Notes: generated by a model not told the origin, from the sequence alone. Numbered from the stretch's first letter, positions 53,989-63,892 are shown. The stretch: DNA of 64,000 bases from Methanococcoides burtonii DSM 6242 (GCF_000013725.1 NC_007955.1:2201579-2265578), one strand, 5' to 3'. A program made the numbers and translations.

Positions 53989-55798
53989 TAATTCAGACCT
54001 GCTGGCCTATGCGAAGAACAATAGCATTGGGTCGGATGCAAAGGATGCACCGGAACAGACCGGTAATTTCGACTTCGAGGAATATAGTGTTGAAGTGACG
54101 CATGATGCAAGTGATGTAGATGCTGCTTTTGGTATCGTGACCACCGGGTTCGAACCTCTGGAGGTCACCGAATCAGGTTCAAAGATCGCTGGCTACATCA
54201 CCACTTCCCACAGGAATGTGGTGCGTCTGGGGACATATGTGATCGTTCCCTATGGCGATGAGAATCTTTTTGCAAGGATATGGAAGCTTCAATATCAGCA
54301 GCAGTTCGAAGTCGATGACGCTACCGAGATACATTCACGCCGTATGCTCAAAAGCAATACGACGGCAGAACTGGACTACAAGTTCCTTGCATACCTTGAA
54401 CCCATCTGCATACTATACGAACAGTCTCCGGGAAATGATGATTCATTGACGCGCCGCATGGCAGACCGTATCCCGCGTCCGAACACACCCATTTTGCCTG
54501 TGACGGAAAAACTGAAGATACAGACCGGTCTGAACATTCCAAGGGAAGGTATATTCCTCGGGCACTTGAGTGTCGGTGGTGAGGTCGTGCGAACCCTCGC
54601 TTCCCCTCCTACAGTGCCTTACTATCTTAGGAACGACTACTCAATGGGTGATCCATTGATATTCAGGCATATGCTGGTTTGTGGCAGTACAGGTACCGGA
54701 AAGACATTCCTTACAAAGAACATCCTGCGCCAGTTCATGAGCCCGGATAACCGATATAATGTCCGCGATACCGGTGACGGCAGCAAGAAGAAGCTGCGTC
54801 CATGTGTCGTTATAATGGACCCGCAGGATGAATATTCGCAGTTCCTTGAGGACAATCCGGAAATAAGCTCTTCGGATGAGCACAACATGCACTCGGAGGA
54901 TGTGGAGTTTGGTGGCGTTCCTTCCACAAAGACCTTCGTAGCGAAGGTGGATGGTCATTCATACAATGGCAGGTCCCGTGCACAGCAAGTGGAATTCACC
55001 ATTCCTTTCGAGATGGTGAGGAACAATTCCTGGCTCATAGCTGCTGCCGGACTCACGGAGCTACAGGGCATCGGACTGGAACTGTTGCTTGAGGATTTCT
55101 TTAAAAGACCGCGAGCTCATACCTATGGTGGTTTTATCGACCACATCAGTGATGAGGGTGTCAGAGGCACTTATATCGATAGTGGAAAGGTTCATGAAGC
55201 CTCCTATGATGGTCTTGTCAGGAAGGTGAATAACAATTCGTTCAAAAGGGTGTTCGACCAGCCGGCAACCCCTATAACCGAAATGCTTGCCGATATCTTC
55301 AAAGAAGGGCAGGTATGTGTCTTCCCAACTGAATATATCTCCAGCACGAGAATACGTGATCTCATCACTCTGACACTTATGACCGTAGCTGTGGATAACA
55401 AATTGAATACCTCCGGTGAGACGGTCGTAAAGGAAACTCCTCTTATATTGGTGCTGGATGAGGCTCATCGTTACCTTGCAAGAGGTTCGGGGGAACACTC
55501 AAAGCGCATCATTTCCAAGTTCGCAGATGCTGCTCGTCAGGGACGTAAAGAGGGACTGGGGCTGTTCCTTATCACACAGGATCCTCAGGATATCGATGAT
55601 ACGGTTTTCAAGCAGATCAATTCCAGGGTGATCCTGAACCTTTCAAACGATGCAGCAATAACTGCTATGAAAGTGAAGAAAGAGTATGAGAAACGCATCC
55701 CTTATCTTAAAAAAGGCCAAATGATCATTCAGAGCCCGGACAACAGTGATGTTGTGGAGATAATCGGTCTTTCGACGTGTGTTGTGAAACATGTTTGA
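53981..55798 (+). CDS. herA: HerA DNA-translocating ATPase/helicase
   Basis: The 605-residue hexameric HerA/FtsK-type ATPase drives NurA. It has an N-terminal HAS-barrel-like domain (about 30-150), then Walker A GSTGTGKTFL (about 233), Walker B PLILVLDEAHRYL (about 486), a conserved arginine region FADAARQGRKEGLGLFLITQDP (about 510) and a C-terminal region typical of the family. It overlaps nurA and is followed by a tRNA-Lys gene. The assignment is strong. Confidence 0.95.
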   Translation: MNDNSDLLAYAKNNSIGSDAKDAPEQTGNFDFEEYSVEVTHDASDVDAAFGIVTTGFEPLEVTESGSKIAGYITTSHRNVVRLGTYVIVPYGDENLFARIWKLQYQQQFEVDDATEIHSRRMLKSNTTAELDYKFLAYLEPICILYEQSPGNDDSLTRRMADRIPRPNTPILPVTEKLKIQTGLNIPREGIFLGHLSVGGEVVRTLASPPTVPYYLRNDYSMGDPLIFRHMLVCGSTGTGKTFLTKNILRQFMSPDNRYNVRDTGDGSKKKLRPCVVIMDPQDEYSQFLEDNPEISSSDEHNMHSEDVEFGGVPSTKTFVAKVDGHSYNGRSRAQQVEFTIPFEMVRNNSWLIAAAGLTELQGIGLELLLEDFFKRPRAHTYGGFIDHISDEGVRGTYIDSGKVHEASYDGLVRKVNNNSFKRVFDQPATPITEMLADIFKEGQVCVFPTEYISSTRIRDLITLTLMTVAVDNKLNTSGETVVKETPLILVLDEAHRYLARGSGEHSKRIISKFADAARQGRKEGLGLFLITQDPQDIDDTVFKQINSRVILNLSNDAAITAMKVKKEYEKRIPYLKKGQMIIQSPDNSDVVEIIGLSTCVVKHV

Positions 55799-55872
55799 GG
55801 GGATTTTCCTCCTCATTCCCGATATGTATATATACAGGTAATACGTATGGGGGGACTACTCAATCATTGCGT

Positions 55873-55946
55873 GGGCCGGTAGCTTAGTCAGGCAGAGCGA
55901 TGGACTCTTAATCCATCGGCCGAGGGTTCAAATCCCTTCCGGCCCG
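55873..55946 (+). tRNA. tRNA-Lys (CTT)
   Basis: Acceptor strands GGGCCGG (55873-55879) and CCGGCCC (55939-55945) pair perfectly. The anticodon loop CTCTTAA carries CTT at 55907-55909, and the T arm is GAGGG/CCCTT around TTCAAAT. The discriminator is G at 55946. CCA is not encoded. TATATATAC near 55825-55833 is a likely TATA box. Confidence 0.97.
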
Positions 55947-56124
55947 CTTAATTTATGTGGTTTTCTTTTATCTTTGTTCCATGCATTATAGTTTACATCA
56001 TTTTTCATATCACAATTGCCAATACGTATAGTTTTTACATTTCGTTATGGCATATTATTATAATATATCGTTGTTTATAATAGAACAAAATTCCTTTAAA
56101 TTCTTTTGAACTAAGGTGAGAACA

Positions 56125-56295
56125 ATGCCAAAAGTAAGTGTCGACATTCCCCAGGAGCTGCTTGCTGATCTTAACAAGCACGTTGGTGATGATAAAAAGT
56201 TTGTGAACCAGTCCGATGCCATCCGTACAGCTATAAGGAAGATGCTGGATATGATGGATGATATAGACAGGCGTCACGGCAGAATGGATGATTGA
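56125..56295 (+). CDS. Ribbon-helix-helix (CopG-like) protein
   Basis: A 56-residue protein with the ribbon-helix-helix pattern: a beta strand (PKVSVDIPQELLADL), then a turn and the helix FVNQSDAIRTAIRKML. Such proteins dimerise and bind DNA as small repressors. It starts with an ATG behind AAGGTGAG. It stands alone without a toxin gene nearby, so it is not obviously an antitoxin. The target is unknown. Confidence 0.88.
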   Translation: MPKVSVDIPQELLADLNKHVGDDKKFVNQSDAIRTAIRKMLDMMDDIDRRHGRMDD

Positions 56296-56345
56296 GATAT
56301 TGATAAGGGTCGTTTTTGGGTTTCAAGGTATTGATCAAGGCAGTT

Positions 56346-57119
56346 TCAGAGCTGTTTGAGAAACTCAACACTCTTTCTTGCTTCCTCTAGATCGCTCAGT
56401 TCGGTCACCATTCTTCCTTCATAGTTTTCCAATCCCTTTTTCACATGTTCCCAGTTGACGGTTCCACTTCCTGTGGGCAGATGTTCGTCCCTTTTTCCCA
56501 TGTTATCATGGATATGCACATGAATTATCTCCTTGTTGCATTTTTTAAGGAATCCTTCTACCATTGCAGAGGTGTTGGCATGACCTACGTCCAGTGTCAT
56601 TCCTACATTGTCTCTATCGACATCTGAAAGCATCCTGAGCATTTCATCGGGTTCCCTGCCAAATATCATGGGAAAGTTCGGCATGTTCTCAACAGCTATC
56701 GACATCCCATATTCATCAGCAGTGTCGCAGAGTTCCTGTATGGAGCTTATGTTCATGTCCCACGCTTTCTCAGGTATCTTTCCGCCATAGGGGGACAGAT
56801 ATCCCGGGTGAACTACTGCAAGTTCAACAATGTCTGATGCCACTGAAAGGTAGTGCTTCATCTGCCTGAGCACTTCTCCCTGTATGCCGGGATTAAGCCC
56901 TGCGAGGTTCATGTCAGAGAATGGCAGATGCATCGTGAGGTAGAGGTTGGTGGTCTCGAGGACTTCCTCTATCCTATGCAGGTTCTCACGGTTGATGCAC
57001 TGGCTTCCTTCCTGAACGATCTCCCATCCGGTATATCCGATTTCCTCGAGCTCATAGACCCACTCGAAAGGGTCGCTAAGGACGGAATTAGAGGAAAAGC
57101 TCAGATTCTCGATGTTCAT
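56346..57119 (-). CDS. Sugar-phosphate isomerase/epimerase-like TIM-barrel protein
   Basis: The 257-residue protein has the xylose-isomerase-like TIM-barrel fold: strands with metal-ligand residues in LYLTMHLPFSD (about 78), SIAVENMPNF (about 143), VGMTLDVGHAN (about 174), IHVHIHDN (about 199) and MVTELSDLEEA (about 237). Such proteins bind divalent metals and isomerise sugars or cut DNA (endonuclease IV). Lack of other endo IV signatures favours the isomerase group. It lies 9 bp behind the UPF0201 gene in a three-gene operon. Confidence 0.87.
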   Translation of the reverse strand: MNIENLSFSSNSVLSDPFEWVYELEEIGYTGWEIVQEGSQCINRENLHRIEEVLETTNLYLTMHLPFSDMNLAGLNPGIQGEVLRQMKHYLSVASDIVELAVVHPGYLSPYGGKIPEKAWDMNISSIQELCDTADEYGMSIAVENMPNFPMIFGREPDEMLRMLSDVDRDNVGMTLDVGHANTSAMVEGFLKKCNKEIIHVHIHDNMGKRDEHLPTGSGTVNWEHVKKGLENYEGRMVTELSDLEEARKSVEFLKQL

Positions 57120-57128
57120 GTTAGTACC

Positions 57129-57569
57129 TTATAGCTCCGGCATGTCTGGCTCAAAGAGGGGAACTCCGTCCTCGGTCGGTGGTGTCAGCCACTCCATGAG
57201 AATATCCATTGCTTCTTCATTATCTGCATTTATCTCGATCTGGATGGAACCGAGGGGTTCTTCCTTTGCCGGAAAGTTCAGTCTTCCAATTGTAGCAACT
57301 TGCTTGTTGATCATAAAAAAGGTTTTTTCAGGCTCTCCCCATCGATTCTTCTGTATCTGGGTCCGAGCGGTGTCTATGATCCGCTCCTTTCTAAAAAGAT
57401 CGTGGATATTCTTCAGTGAATTGATATCCCCTTCTCCTTCAAGGAAATTGCCATATTTTCTCTCATGCATCTCGAGCTCTATTTCCGGGAACATGTTCCC
57501 GGTAGCGCTGGCAACTTTTCCCTCATTTTCTGTAGGATTGACAATAACACTGACCCTGACGTTGATCAT
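57129..57569 (-). CDS. UPF0201/DUF54-type RNA-binding protein
   Basis: This 146-residue protein of the archaeal DUF54 group begins with a ferredoxin-like strand (MINVRVSVIVNPTE), has a helical middle (KNIHDLFRKERIIDTARTQI) and ends in PDMPEL. Family members have been linked to RNA binding. Its start overlaps the end of the UPF0200 gene by 4 bp (ATGA), and the two families are often neighbours in archaea. The exact function is not known. Confidence 0.85.
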   Translation of the reverse strand: MINVRVSVIVNPTENEGKVASATGNMFPEIELEMHERKYGNFLEGEGDINSLKNIHDLFRKERIIDTARTQIQKNRWGEPEKTFFMINKQVATIGRLNFPAKEEPLGSIQIEINADNEEAMDILMEWLTPPTEDGVPLFEPDMPEL

Positions 57570-58105
57570 GCTTGCTCCAGTATCATATTTATATTTGCTT
57601 TGAAATTTTCGATAGTACTGATGTTATCAACGGTGATATTGGACACTTTGATAGCTTCTGCCAATCCCCACCCAAGTTCGCGCTCATCCCTTTTCTTCAG
57701 AGCTTCAATGTCGGTCATATCATCGCTTCTTCCACGACTGGCAACCCTTTCAAAACGCAATTCCAGGGGTGCATCGATAAAAACAAGGGTAAAGTTTTCT
57801 CCGAATTGTTCCTTGAAGAAATTCACTTCTGCAATACCTCTTACTCCGTCGACTACAACAAGTTCTTTGTTCAGGCTCTCTATCATTGGAACGCAGCGTT
57901 TGGCAACTGCATCCATTCCTTCCTTTGCTCTAAGGTCGTTCGCAACACCGCCTGTATTACTATCGGTCGGCTCAAGTCCTCTCTTTTTCACTTCTTCGCG
58001 TATGACATTGCCCATGTTAACAACATCGACATTTGAATCGACTATTACTTCGGATGCTACGGATTTTCCTGATGCCGGCATTCCTACAAAAGCTATGATC
58101 TTTAT
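57566..58105 (-). CDS. UPF0200 AAA-type nucleotide kinase-like protein
   Basis: This P-loop protein resembles dephospho-CoA/adenylate kinase-like enzymes (UPF0200). The P-loop is GMPASGKS. The ATG at 58081 lies inside the P-loop motif and would lack strand 1. The frame continues upstream through KIIAFVG to an ATA at 58105 (giving 179 residues), preceded by AGGATG, so ATA is the likely start, with an ATT further up as an alternative. Further features are ELVVVDGVRGIAEV (about 87) and RSDDMTDIEALKKRDERE (about 126). It overlaps the UPF0201 gene by 4 bp. Confidence 0.83.
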   Translation of the reverse strand: MKIIAFVGMPASGKSVASEVIVDSNVDVVNMGNVIREEVKKRGLEPTDSNTGGVANDLRAKEGMDAVAKRCVPMIESLNKELVVVDGVRGIAEVNFFKEQFGENFTLVFIDAPLELRFERVASRGRSDDMTDIEALKKRDERELGWGLAEAIKVSNITVDNISTIENFKANINMILEQA

Positions 58106-58240
58106 TTTAGCACATCCTGCAATGGTTATACCTGTAGTTCTCTTATTATACTACATTTGTATGGATTATAGTATATTAGGGTGAATGGAACTGTCAAGTA
58201 TTTGATTTTATATATTAGTATGTCTTTGTGTGAACTGAAT

Positions 58241-59197
58241 ATGAGACTTGGCAGAGTTGATCTTCCCGGAAATCTTTTGCTTGCACCATTGGCTGAGGTG
58301 ACTAATCTTGCATTCCGTCTCATGTGTAAGAAATATGGTGCATCCCTTTGTTTTACCGAAATGATAAGTTCGGACGCTGTTGTTTATGGAAATGCCAGTT
58401 CCGCTATGCGTGGGATCACCTGTGATGAAGAGCGTCCTTTCGGTTTGCAGTTGTTCGGCAATTCTCCGGAAGTGATCACAGAAGCTGCACTTGTTCTCGA
58501 AGACATGTTCTATCCAGATATGATCGATATTAATCTTGGATGCCCGGCTCCGGTGATCACTAATGCAGGATGTGGTTCTGCACTGCTTGAATCTCCTGAG
58601 CTTGTTAGTGATATATTCTCAACTCTTTGTGAGGGGGTGGATACTCCTGTAACTGCAAAGATACGTGTGCTGGAGAGTCGTGCAGCTACTCTTGATATGG
58701 CACATAGGCTCGAGGATGCGGGGGTTTGTGCTATAACCGTTCACGGAAGGACCTGCGAACAGGGTTATAGTGGGACTGCTGACCATAGTTATGCAAAACT
58801 GATCAAAGAAGAACTTTCCATTCCAGTGATCGTCAATGGCGATATCAGGGATGGTGTGTCTGCTGAAAAGGTTCTGGAATATACTGGGTGTGATGGATTG
58901 ATGATAGGCAGGGCTGCAATGGGTGACCCTCACGTGTTCCATCGTATATCCAGATATTTGGATGATGGTGAGGTAATTGGGTGTGGATGTGAGCAGAAAA
59001 GGGATGACCTTCTGGAATATCTTGATCTTCTGGAGAAATTCGATCTATCCTCACATATTAATTTGAAAGCACATGTACAGTGGTTCACGAGAGGGTTGAA
59101 GGGCAGTCGAAGGATGCGTTCCGATATTGGATATGCGGATTCACGAGACTCTATTGTAGAGTTTGTTAAGAATATGTGTGAAAAAGAATTGGTGTGA
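58241..59197 (+). CDS. dus: tRNA-dihydrouridine synthase
   Basis: The 318-residue flavoprotein reduces uridine in tRNA to dihydrouridine. It has LLAPLAEVTNLAFR (about 14), the TEMISSDAVVYGN strand (about 40), the catalytic-cysteine motif INLGCPAPVITNAGCGSALL (about 92) and the FMN-phosphate site VNGDIRD...GLMIGRAAMGDP (about 200-230). The frame extends to 58181, but TTTATATATT at 58207-58216 lies about 30 bp before the ATG at 58241, which favours that leaderless start over an ATG at 58220. Confidence 0.92.
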   Translation: MRLGRVDLPGNLLLAPLAEVTNLAFRLMCKKYGASLCFTEMISSDAVVYGNASSAMRGITCDEERPFGLQLFGNSPEVITEAALVLEDMFYPDMIDINLGCPAPVITNAGCGSALLESPELVSDIFSTLCEGVDTPVTAKIRVLESRAATLDMAHRLEDAGVCAITVHGRTCEQGYSGTADHSYAKLIKEELSIPVIVNGDIRDGVSAEKVLEYTGCDGLMIGRAAMGDPHVFHRISRYLDDGEVIGCGCEQKRDDLLEYLDLLEKFDLSSHINLKAHVQWFTRGLKGSRRMRSDIGYADSRDSIVEFVKNMCEKELV

Positions 59198-59535
59198 TAT
59201 TTTGGTGTATTTTTATATTATTCCCGTGTATATGCGTGTTATTGTCTAACATGGTCTTTACATTGTGTTTTTGAACAAAAATGGATGTTTTTTCTGAGAA
59301 CTTTGTTCGATCAATTCACCAAAAGACTAAATAAGATTAGGATTGTACACAATTAAACATTGCATTTAGACTGCTATATGTATTTTTGGCAGTCTATGTA
59401 TGTGGAGGAACAGTCAACTCCACGATGGTAACTTTTTTGCCGATTCCTCTTGGCTATTGACCCGTTGCCATCTGAAAAACACTTTGACTGCTAATATCGT
59501 ACAATTATACACGCACTGTCATAGGAGAATAATAC
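59198..59535 (+). promoter_or_regulatory. Structured region upstream of the por operon
   Basis: This 338-bp spacer has no ORF of coding quality. It holds a perfect 8-bp hairpin TAGACTGC (59367-59374) with GCAGTCTA (59389-59396), a second hairpin GTGGAG (59402-59407) with CTCCAC (59418-59423) followed by TTTTTT near 59432-59437, and a repeat of the first arm, GACTGCTA, at 59486-59493. That third arm could compete for pairing with 59389-59394. AGGAG precedes the porC ATG. Together this looks like a regulated leader or a small RNA; that is inference. Confidence 0.5.
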
Positions 59536-60078
59536 ATGAAAGAAATACGAATACACGGTAGGGGTGGACAGGGCTCCGTTACTGCTGCTGAATTGCTTGC
59601 GGTTGCAGCTTTCGCTGATGGAAAGTTCAGCCAGGCTTTTCCAGCATTCGGTGTTGAGCGCCGTGGTGCACCTGTTCAGGCATTCACCAGGATCAATGAC
59701 GACCCAATCAGGCTAAGGGCACAGGTATACGAGCCGGACTATGTTATCGTTCAGGACCCGACCCTTCTTGAAGTGGTCGATGTAGAGAGCGGTGCAAAAG
59801 ATGATGGTGTTATTCTTATTAACAGTGACTTTGAGCCGGAACATTTCGATCTTAACACAAATGCAAAGATCATGACCGTCAACGCTACGAAGATCGCTCT
59901 TGACATCATCGGCAGACCTATTGTTAACACTGTTCTTTTAGGTGCTTTCGCCGGTGCTTCCGGTCTTATCGATCCGGAATCCATCAAGAATGCTGTTAAG
60001 GAGCGTTTCCCGGGTAAAATCGGTGAAAAGAACGCAGAGGCTATCCAGAAAGCTTACGATATGATGACGGAGGCTTAA
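59536..60078 (+). CDS. porC: Pyruvate:ferredoxin oxidoreductase gamma subunit
   Basis: The gamma subunit of the four-subunit enzyme that in methanogens carboxylates acetyl-CoA to pyruvate with reduced ferredoxin. The 180-residue protein starts with the family motif [19 protein letters not shown] and has [19 protein letters not shown] (about 34). GGAGAATAATAC precedes the start. It is the first gene of the porCDAB operon; the delta gene starts 3 bp after its stop. Confidence 0.96.
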   Translation: MKEIRIHGRGGQGSVTAAELLAVAAFADGKFSQAFPAFGVERRGAPVQAFTRINDDPIRLRAQVYEPDYVIVQDPTLLEVVDVESGAKDDGVILINSDFEPEHFDLNTNAKIMTVNATKIALDIIGRPIVNTVLLGAFAGASGLIDPESIKNAVKERFPGKIGEKNAEAIQKAYDMMTEA

Positions 60079-60081
60079 ATT

Positions 60082-60342
60082 ATGACAATTACACCAGGCG
60101 GCGTTTGTGAACCAGGATCCACTCTTGTCAACAAAACCGGTGGCTGGAGAACATTCAGACCAGTTTTCGATTATGACAAATGCATCAAATGCAAACTCTG
60201 TGAGCTCCTTTGTCCGGACATGTCAGTCGATGCAAGAGATGACGGTTTCTTTGAGTTCAACTACGATTTCTGCAAAGGATGCGGTATTTGTGCGAACGAA
60301 TGTCCAACGGACGCTATTGAGATGGTTCTGGAGGAGAAATAA
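60082..60342 (+). CDS. porD: Pyruvate:ferredoxin oxidoreductase delta subunit
   Basis: This 86-residue ferredoxin-like subunit carries two [4Fe-4S] cluster motifs, CIKCKLCELLCP (about 34) and CKGCGICANECP (about 64), and conducts electrons to external ferredoxin. It lies between the gamma and alpha genes; the alpha start codon follows its stop directly. Confidence 0.97.
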   Translation: MTITPGGVCEPGSTLVNKTGGWRTFRPVFDYDKCIKCKLCELLCPDMSVDARDDGFFEFNYDFCKGCGICANECPTDAIEMVLEEK

Positions 60343-61557
60343 ATGAAACGTGATTTTGAGAATGACAAGAAGAACATGGTTGTTGTTGAAGGATCGTATG
60401 CTGTTGCAGACGCTGTAAAAGCATGCAGACCAAATGTCATTTCAGCATATCCTATTACACCACAGACTCATATTGTAGAGGATCTCTCCCAGTTCATTGC
60501 TGACGGCGAGATACCAAACTGTGAGTACATCAATGTGGAATCCGAGTTCTCCGCAATTTCCGCACTTGTCGGTTCTTCCGCAGCAGGTGCAAGGAGTTAC
60601 TCTGCGACCACATCACAGGGCCTTGAACTTATGCACGAGGTTCTGTTCAACGTCGCAGGTATGCGGTTACCTGTTGTAATGACCGTTGTGAACAGGGCTG
60701 TAAGTGCTCCTATCAACATCTGGAACGACCAACAGGATTCCATTTCCCAGAGGGATACCGGATGGATACAGCTTCACGCAGAGGATACTCAGGAAGCAGC
60801 TGACATGACCGCACAGGCATTCAAGATAGCTGAAGATCCGGATGTACTGCTTCCTGTATTGGCATGTATGGATGGTTTTATCCTGTCACATGTCTATGAA
60901 CCTGTGGTCCTTCTTGACGAAGATCTCGTAGCAGAATATCTGCCACCCTTTGAGCCAAAGTTCAAGCTCGACCCGAAGAACCCTAAGACCTTCGGTGCTT
61001 TTGCAGATCCTAATTCCTACACTGAGTTCAGATACCTGCAGCAGCAGGCAATGAACAAAGCATTGAAGACAATAGGGGATGCTGCAGATGAGTTCTATGA
61101 TCTCTTTGGCAGACATTATGGTGGTCTTATCGACACATACGAGACAGAAGATGCTGATATCATTCTCATGGCAATGGGTTCTATCGTTGGTACCATCAAG
61201 GATGTTGTTGACAAGCTCAGGGCACAGGGTGTCAAAGTAGGCCTCTTAAAGGTACGGTCCTTCCGTCCGTTCCCTGCAGAAGCTATTAAGAACGCTATCA
61301 AAGGTGCTAAAGTAGTTGTTGCGCTTGACAAGAACATTTCTCTTGGTCTTAATGAGGGTGCACTGTTCACCGAGACAAAGGGAAGCTTGTACAACACAAA
61401 TATCAATATTCCTATAATCGGTTTCATGATAGGTCATGGGGGTCGTGATATCCCAATGAGCACCATGGAGTTCATCGTTGACGAAGCAAAGAAAGTAATC
61501 GATTCAGGTATCACTGTCGAAAGCCGGTTCACTGACCTGAAGGAGGAATTGTTATGA
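60343..61557 (+). CDS. porA: Pyruvate:ferredoxin oxidoreductase alpha subunit
   Basis: The 404-residue alpha subunit binds pyruvate/CoA and forms the active site with the beta subunit. It contains [17 protein letters not shown] (about 37), [16 protein letters not shown] (about 87), and the C-terminal domain [15 protein letters not shown] (about 288). It overlaps the beta gene by 4 bp, and all por genes are translated as one unit. Confidence 0.96.
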   Translation: MKRDFENDKKNMVVVEGSYAVADAVKACRPNVISAYPITPQTHIVEDLSQFIADGEIPNCEYINVESEFSAISALVGSSAAGARSYSATTSQGLELMHEVLFNVAGMRLPVVMTVVNRAVSAPINIWNDQQDSISQRDTGWIQLHAEDTQEAADMTAQAFKIAEDPDVLLPVLACMDGFILSHVYEPVVLLDEDLVAEYLPPFEPKFKLDPKNPKTFGAFADPNSYTEFRYLQQQAMNKALKTIGDAADEFYDLFGRHYGGLIDTYETEDADIILMAMGSIVGTIKDVVDKLRAQGVKVGLLKVRSFRPFPAEAIKNAIKGAKVVVALDKNISLGLNEGALFTETKGSLYNTNINIPIIGFMIGHGGRDIPMSTMEFIVDEAKKVIDSGITVESRFTDLKEELL

Positions 61558-62429
61558 AATCACTCTTAGAATCTGGACATAGGGGATGCGCAGGTTGCTG
61601 TGACGCAATAGCTGCAAAGTTCACTCTCATGGCAGCAGGTGAGGACTGTATCGTTGTAAGTCCTACCGGATGTCTTGAGGTCATGACCACTCCATATCCT
61701 GAATCTTCATGGAATGTCCCATTTATACACTCCCTCTTTGAGAACAATGCAGCAGTCGCTTCAGGCATTGAGGCAGCTCTCAAAGCGAAGGGCGAGTTAG
61801 GCAAGACCAAGATCATTGCAATGGGTGGTGATGGTGCAACCCTTGATATCGGTATACGTTCCATATCCGGTGCATTCGAGCGTGGACATGACTTCACATA
61901 TGTCTGTATCGACAATGAAGCATACATGAACACCGGTGTACAGAGAAGTGGTGCAACACCATTTGCAGCTTCGACCACAACCAGTCCTGCAGGTAAGGTG
62001 TCCTTTGGTAACATTCGTCCAAAGAAGAACATGCCAGCCATCATGGTAGCACATGGTTCTCCATACGTTACAACAACATCCATCGGATATCCAAAGGATA
62101 TGATAAGGAAGGTCAAGAAAGCTGTCGATGTCGAAGGTCCTACCTATGTGCATGCACATTCACCATGTACTACCGGATGGGGATTCGACACCTCCAAGAC
62201 CATAGAGATCGCAAAGCTGGCAGTCGAAACATGTCTCTGGCCACTCTATGAAATGGAAGATGGTGAGCTCACCAAGGCTAAGAAGATCAAGAACCCTAAA
62301 CCAGTCGAGGATTATCTTAAGATGCAGCGCCGTTTCAAACACCTTTTCACAAAGGAAGGTGGAGACGAGATGATCAAGAAGATACAGGCACTCGCTGACG
62401 CTAATATTGAGAAGTTCGGGTTACAGTAA
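61554..62429 (+). CDS. porB: Pyruvate:ferredoxin oxidoreductase beta subunit
   Basis: The 291-residue beta subunit binds thiamine diphosphate and one [4Fe-4S] cluster. Cluster-ligand cysteines lie in [13 protein letters not shown] (about 9) and later in SPTGCLEV and SPCTTGWG; the thiamine-diphosphate motif [21 protein letters not shown] with [10 protein letters not shown] is at about 93-130. The use of thiamine diphosphate ties it to the thiamine genes in the window. A hairpin with T-run follows. Confidence 0.96.
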   Translation: MKSLLESGHRGCAGCCDAIAAKFTLMAAGEDCIVVSPTGCLEVMTTPYPESSWNVPFIHSLFENNAAVASGIEAALKAKGELGKTKIIAMGGDGATLDIGIRSISGAFERGHDFTYVCIDNEAYMNTGVQRSGATPFAASTTTSPAGKVSFGNIRPKKNMPAIMVAHGSPYVTTTSIGYPKDMIRKVKKAVDVEGPTYVHAHSPCTTGWGFDTSKTIEIAKLAVETCLWPLYEMEDGELTKAKKIKNPKPVEDYLKMQRRFKHLFTKEGGDEMIKKIQALADANIEKFGLQ

Positions 62430-62460
62430 ACCCGTTCCTCTTTTCGTTTTGTTTTCTTAT
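62417..62460 (+). terminator. Terminator after porB
   Basis: CGGGTT (62417-62422) and AACCCG (62429-62434) form a 6-bp stem that contains the porB stop codon. A T-rich tract with several T-runs follows to about 62460. This likely ends the por operon transcript. Confidence 0.6.
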
Positions 62461-62509
62461 TTTTCCTATCGACATTCAGTTCTATCAATTCTCAATAATA
62501 TCAGTAGCT

Positions 62510-63892
62510 TTAGTTCTCTTTTTCTAGACCTTCAAAATATTTCCTTGTTTCATTGACGATCACCTTCCGCAAAGCAAGAAGGGCTATGAGGTTGGGTATC
62601 ACCATCAATGCGTTCACGATATCTGCCAGTATCCAGATGGTCTCAAGGGTAAGGAAGACCCCACCTCCAACTAGCAATATGTAAACTATCTTGTAAGGAA
62701 GTATGCCCTTGACACCAACAAGGAACTCCACACATCTTTCCCCGTAATAGTTCCATCCAAGTATGGTGGTAAATGCAAAGAAGATCAGACCTATGCCTAC
62801 AATATAGGCTCCAACGTTCTCAAGCCCTGTGGAAAATGCGTATGAGGTCATATAGGCACCTTCATATTCACTTGTCCAGGAGCCTGTCATCACAAGCACT
62901 ATTCCTGTCATCGTACAGACGATGATGGTGTCAAAGAATGTTCCTGTCATGGAAATAAGCCCCTGTCTTGCAGGTTCTTTCACCTTTGCTGCTGCGGCTG
63001 CTATGGGTGCACTTCCAAGACCTGATTCATTGGAGAATACCCCTCTTGCAATCCCCATCTGTACCGCAAGTAACATCGAAGCTCCTAAAAAGCCTCCTGT
63101 GGCTGCTGTTTGGGTGAACGCAGATGTTATTATCAGTCTTATGGTGTCAGGGAGCATGTCCAGATTGGTAAAGATGATGAGCAGACAACCAAGAACATAA
63201 GTTATTGCCATGAACGGGACAACTACCTGTGCAACTCTTGCAATGCTCTTTATCCCTCCGATGGTGACCAATGCCACAAGAACTGTAACAACAGCAGCTG
63301 TGTAGATAGGGGGCACATTGAATGTGATCGCAGCTGAATCCGCGATCGCATTTACCTGTGGGAAAATACCTATCCCAAAGAATGCAACTCCTATCCCACT
63401 GAATGCAAAGAAAGCCGCAAGAGGGCGTGCATAGAACTTACCGGCAAGTCCCTTTGTGATGTAGTACATCGGACCACCGGACATCTGTCCGTTCTCATCG
63501 ATATTTCTGTATTTGACAGCCAGCATGGATTCGGCATATTTGGTGGCCATACCAAAAAAAGCTGCCAGCCACATCCAGAACAATGCTCCCGGACCTCCGA
63601 TCTTAATAGCTGTGGCAACTCCCACGATGTTCCCTGTGCCGATAGTAGCAGCAAGTGCGGTCATAAGGGCTGCAAAGCTGCTAATGTCTCCGGTGTACTT
63701 CCTGTCTGATATGTTCGGCTTGACAACATAACGCAGTGCCAATGGTAACTTGAATATCTGTATGAAGCCAAGGCTCAATGTAAGATATATCCCGGTCCCG
63801 ACCAGTAGTGAAAGAAGGGGGATGCCCCATACTATCTCGTCAATGCTTTTCAGAATACCAGTTTCGGCAGCAAAAAGGTTCAGTAAATCCAT
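62510..63892 (-). CDS. Sodium:alanine symporter (AGCS family)
   Basis: The 460-residue membrane protein has about ten to eleven hydrophobic helices and the AGCS signature regions ATIGTGNIVGVATAI (about 90), SGGPMYYITKGLAGKFYAR (about 138) and NESGLGSAPIAAAAA (about 285). It imports alanine or glycine with sodium. Its promoter is compressed: an IS end begins 64 bp upstream of its start codon (63957), so the native promoter may be altered. It is convergent with the por operon. Confidence 0.94.
   Translation of the reverse strand: MDLLNLFAAETGILKSIDEIVWGIPLLSLLVGTGIYLTLSLGFIQIFKLPLALRYVVKPNISDRKYTGDISSFAALMTALAATIGTGNIVGVATAIKIGGPGALFWMWLAAFFGMATKYAESMLAVKYRNIDENGQMSGGPMYYITKGLAGKFYARPLAAFFAFSGIGVAFFGIGIFPQVNAIADSAAITFNVPPIYTAAVVTVLVALVTIGGIKSIARVAQVVVPFMAITYVLGCLLIIFTNLDMLPDTIRLIITSAFTQTAATGGFLGASMLLAVQMGIARGVFSNESGLGSAPIAAAAAKVKEPARQGLISMTGTFFDTIIVCTMTGIVLVMTGSWTSEYEGAYMTSYAFSTGLENVGAYIVGIGLIFFAFTTILGWNYYGERCVEFLVGVKGILPYKIVYILLVGGGVFLTLETIWILADIVNALMVIPNLIALLALRKVIVNETRKYFEGLEKEN

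Noticed and set aside
56125-56295. Ribbon-helix-helix protein as the antitoxin of a toxin-antitoxin pair
   Set aside because: No small partner gene lies on either side.
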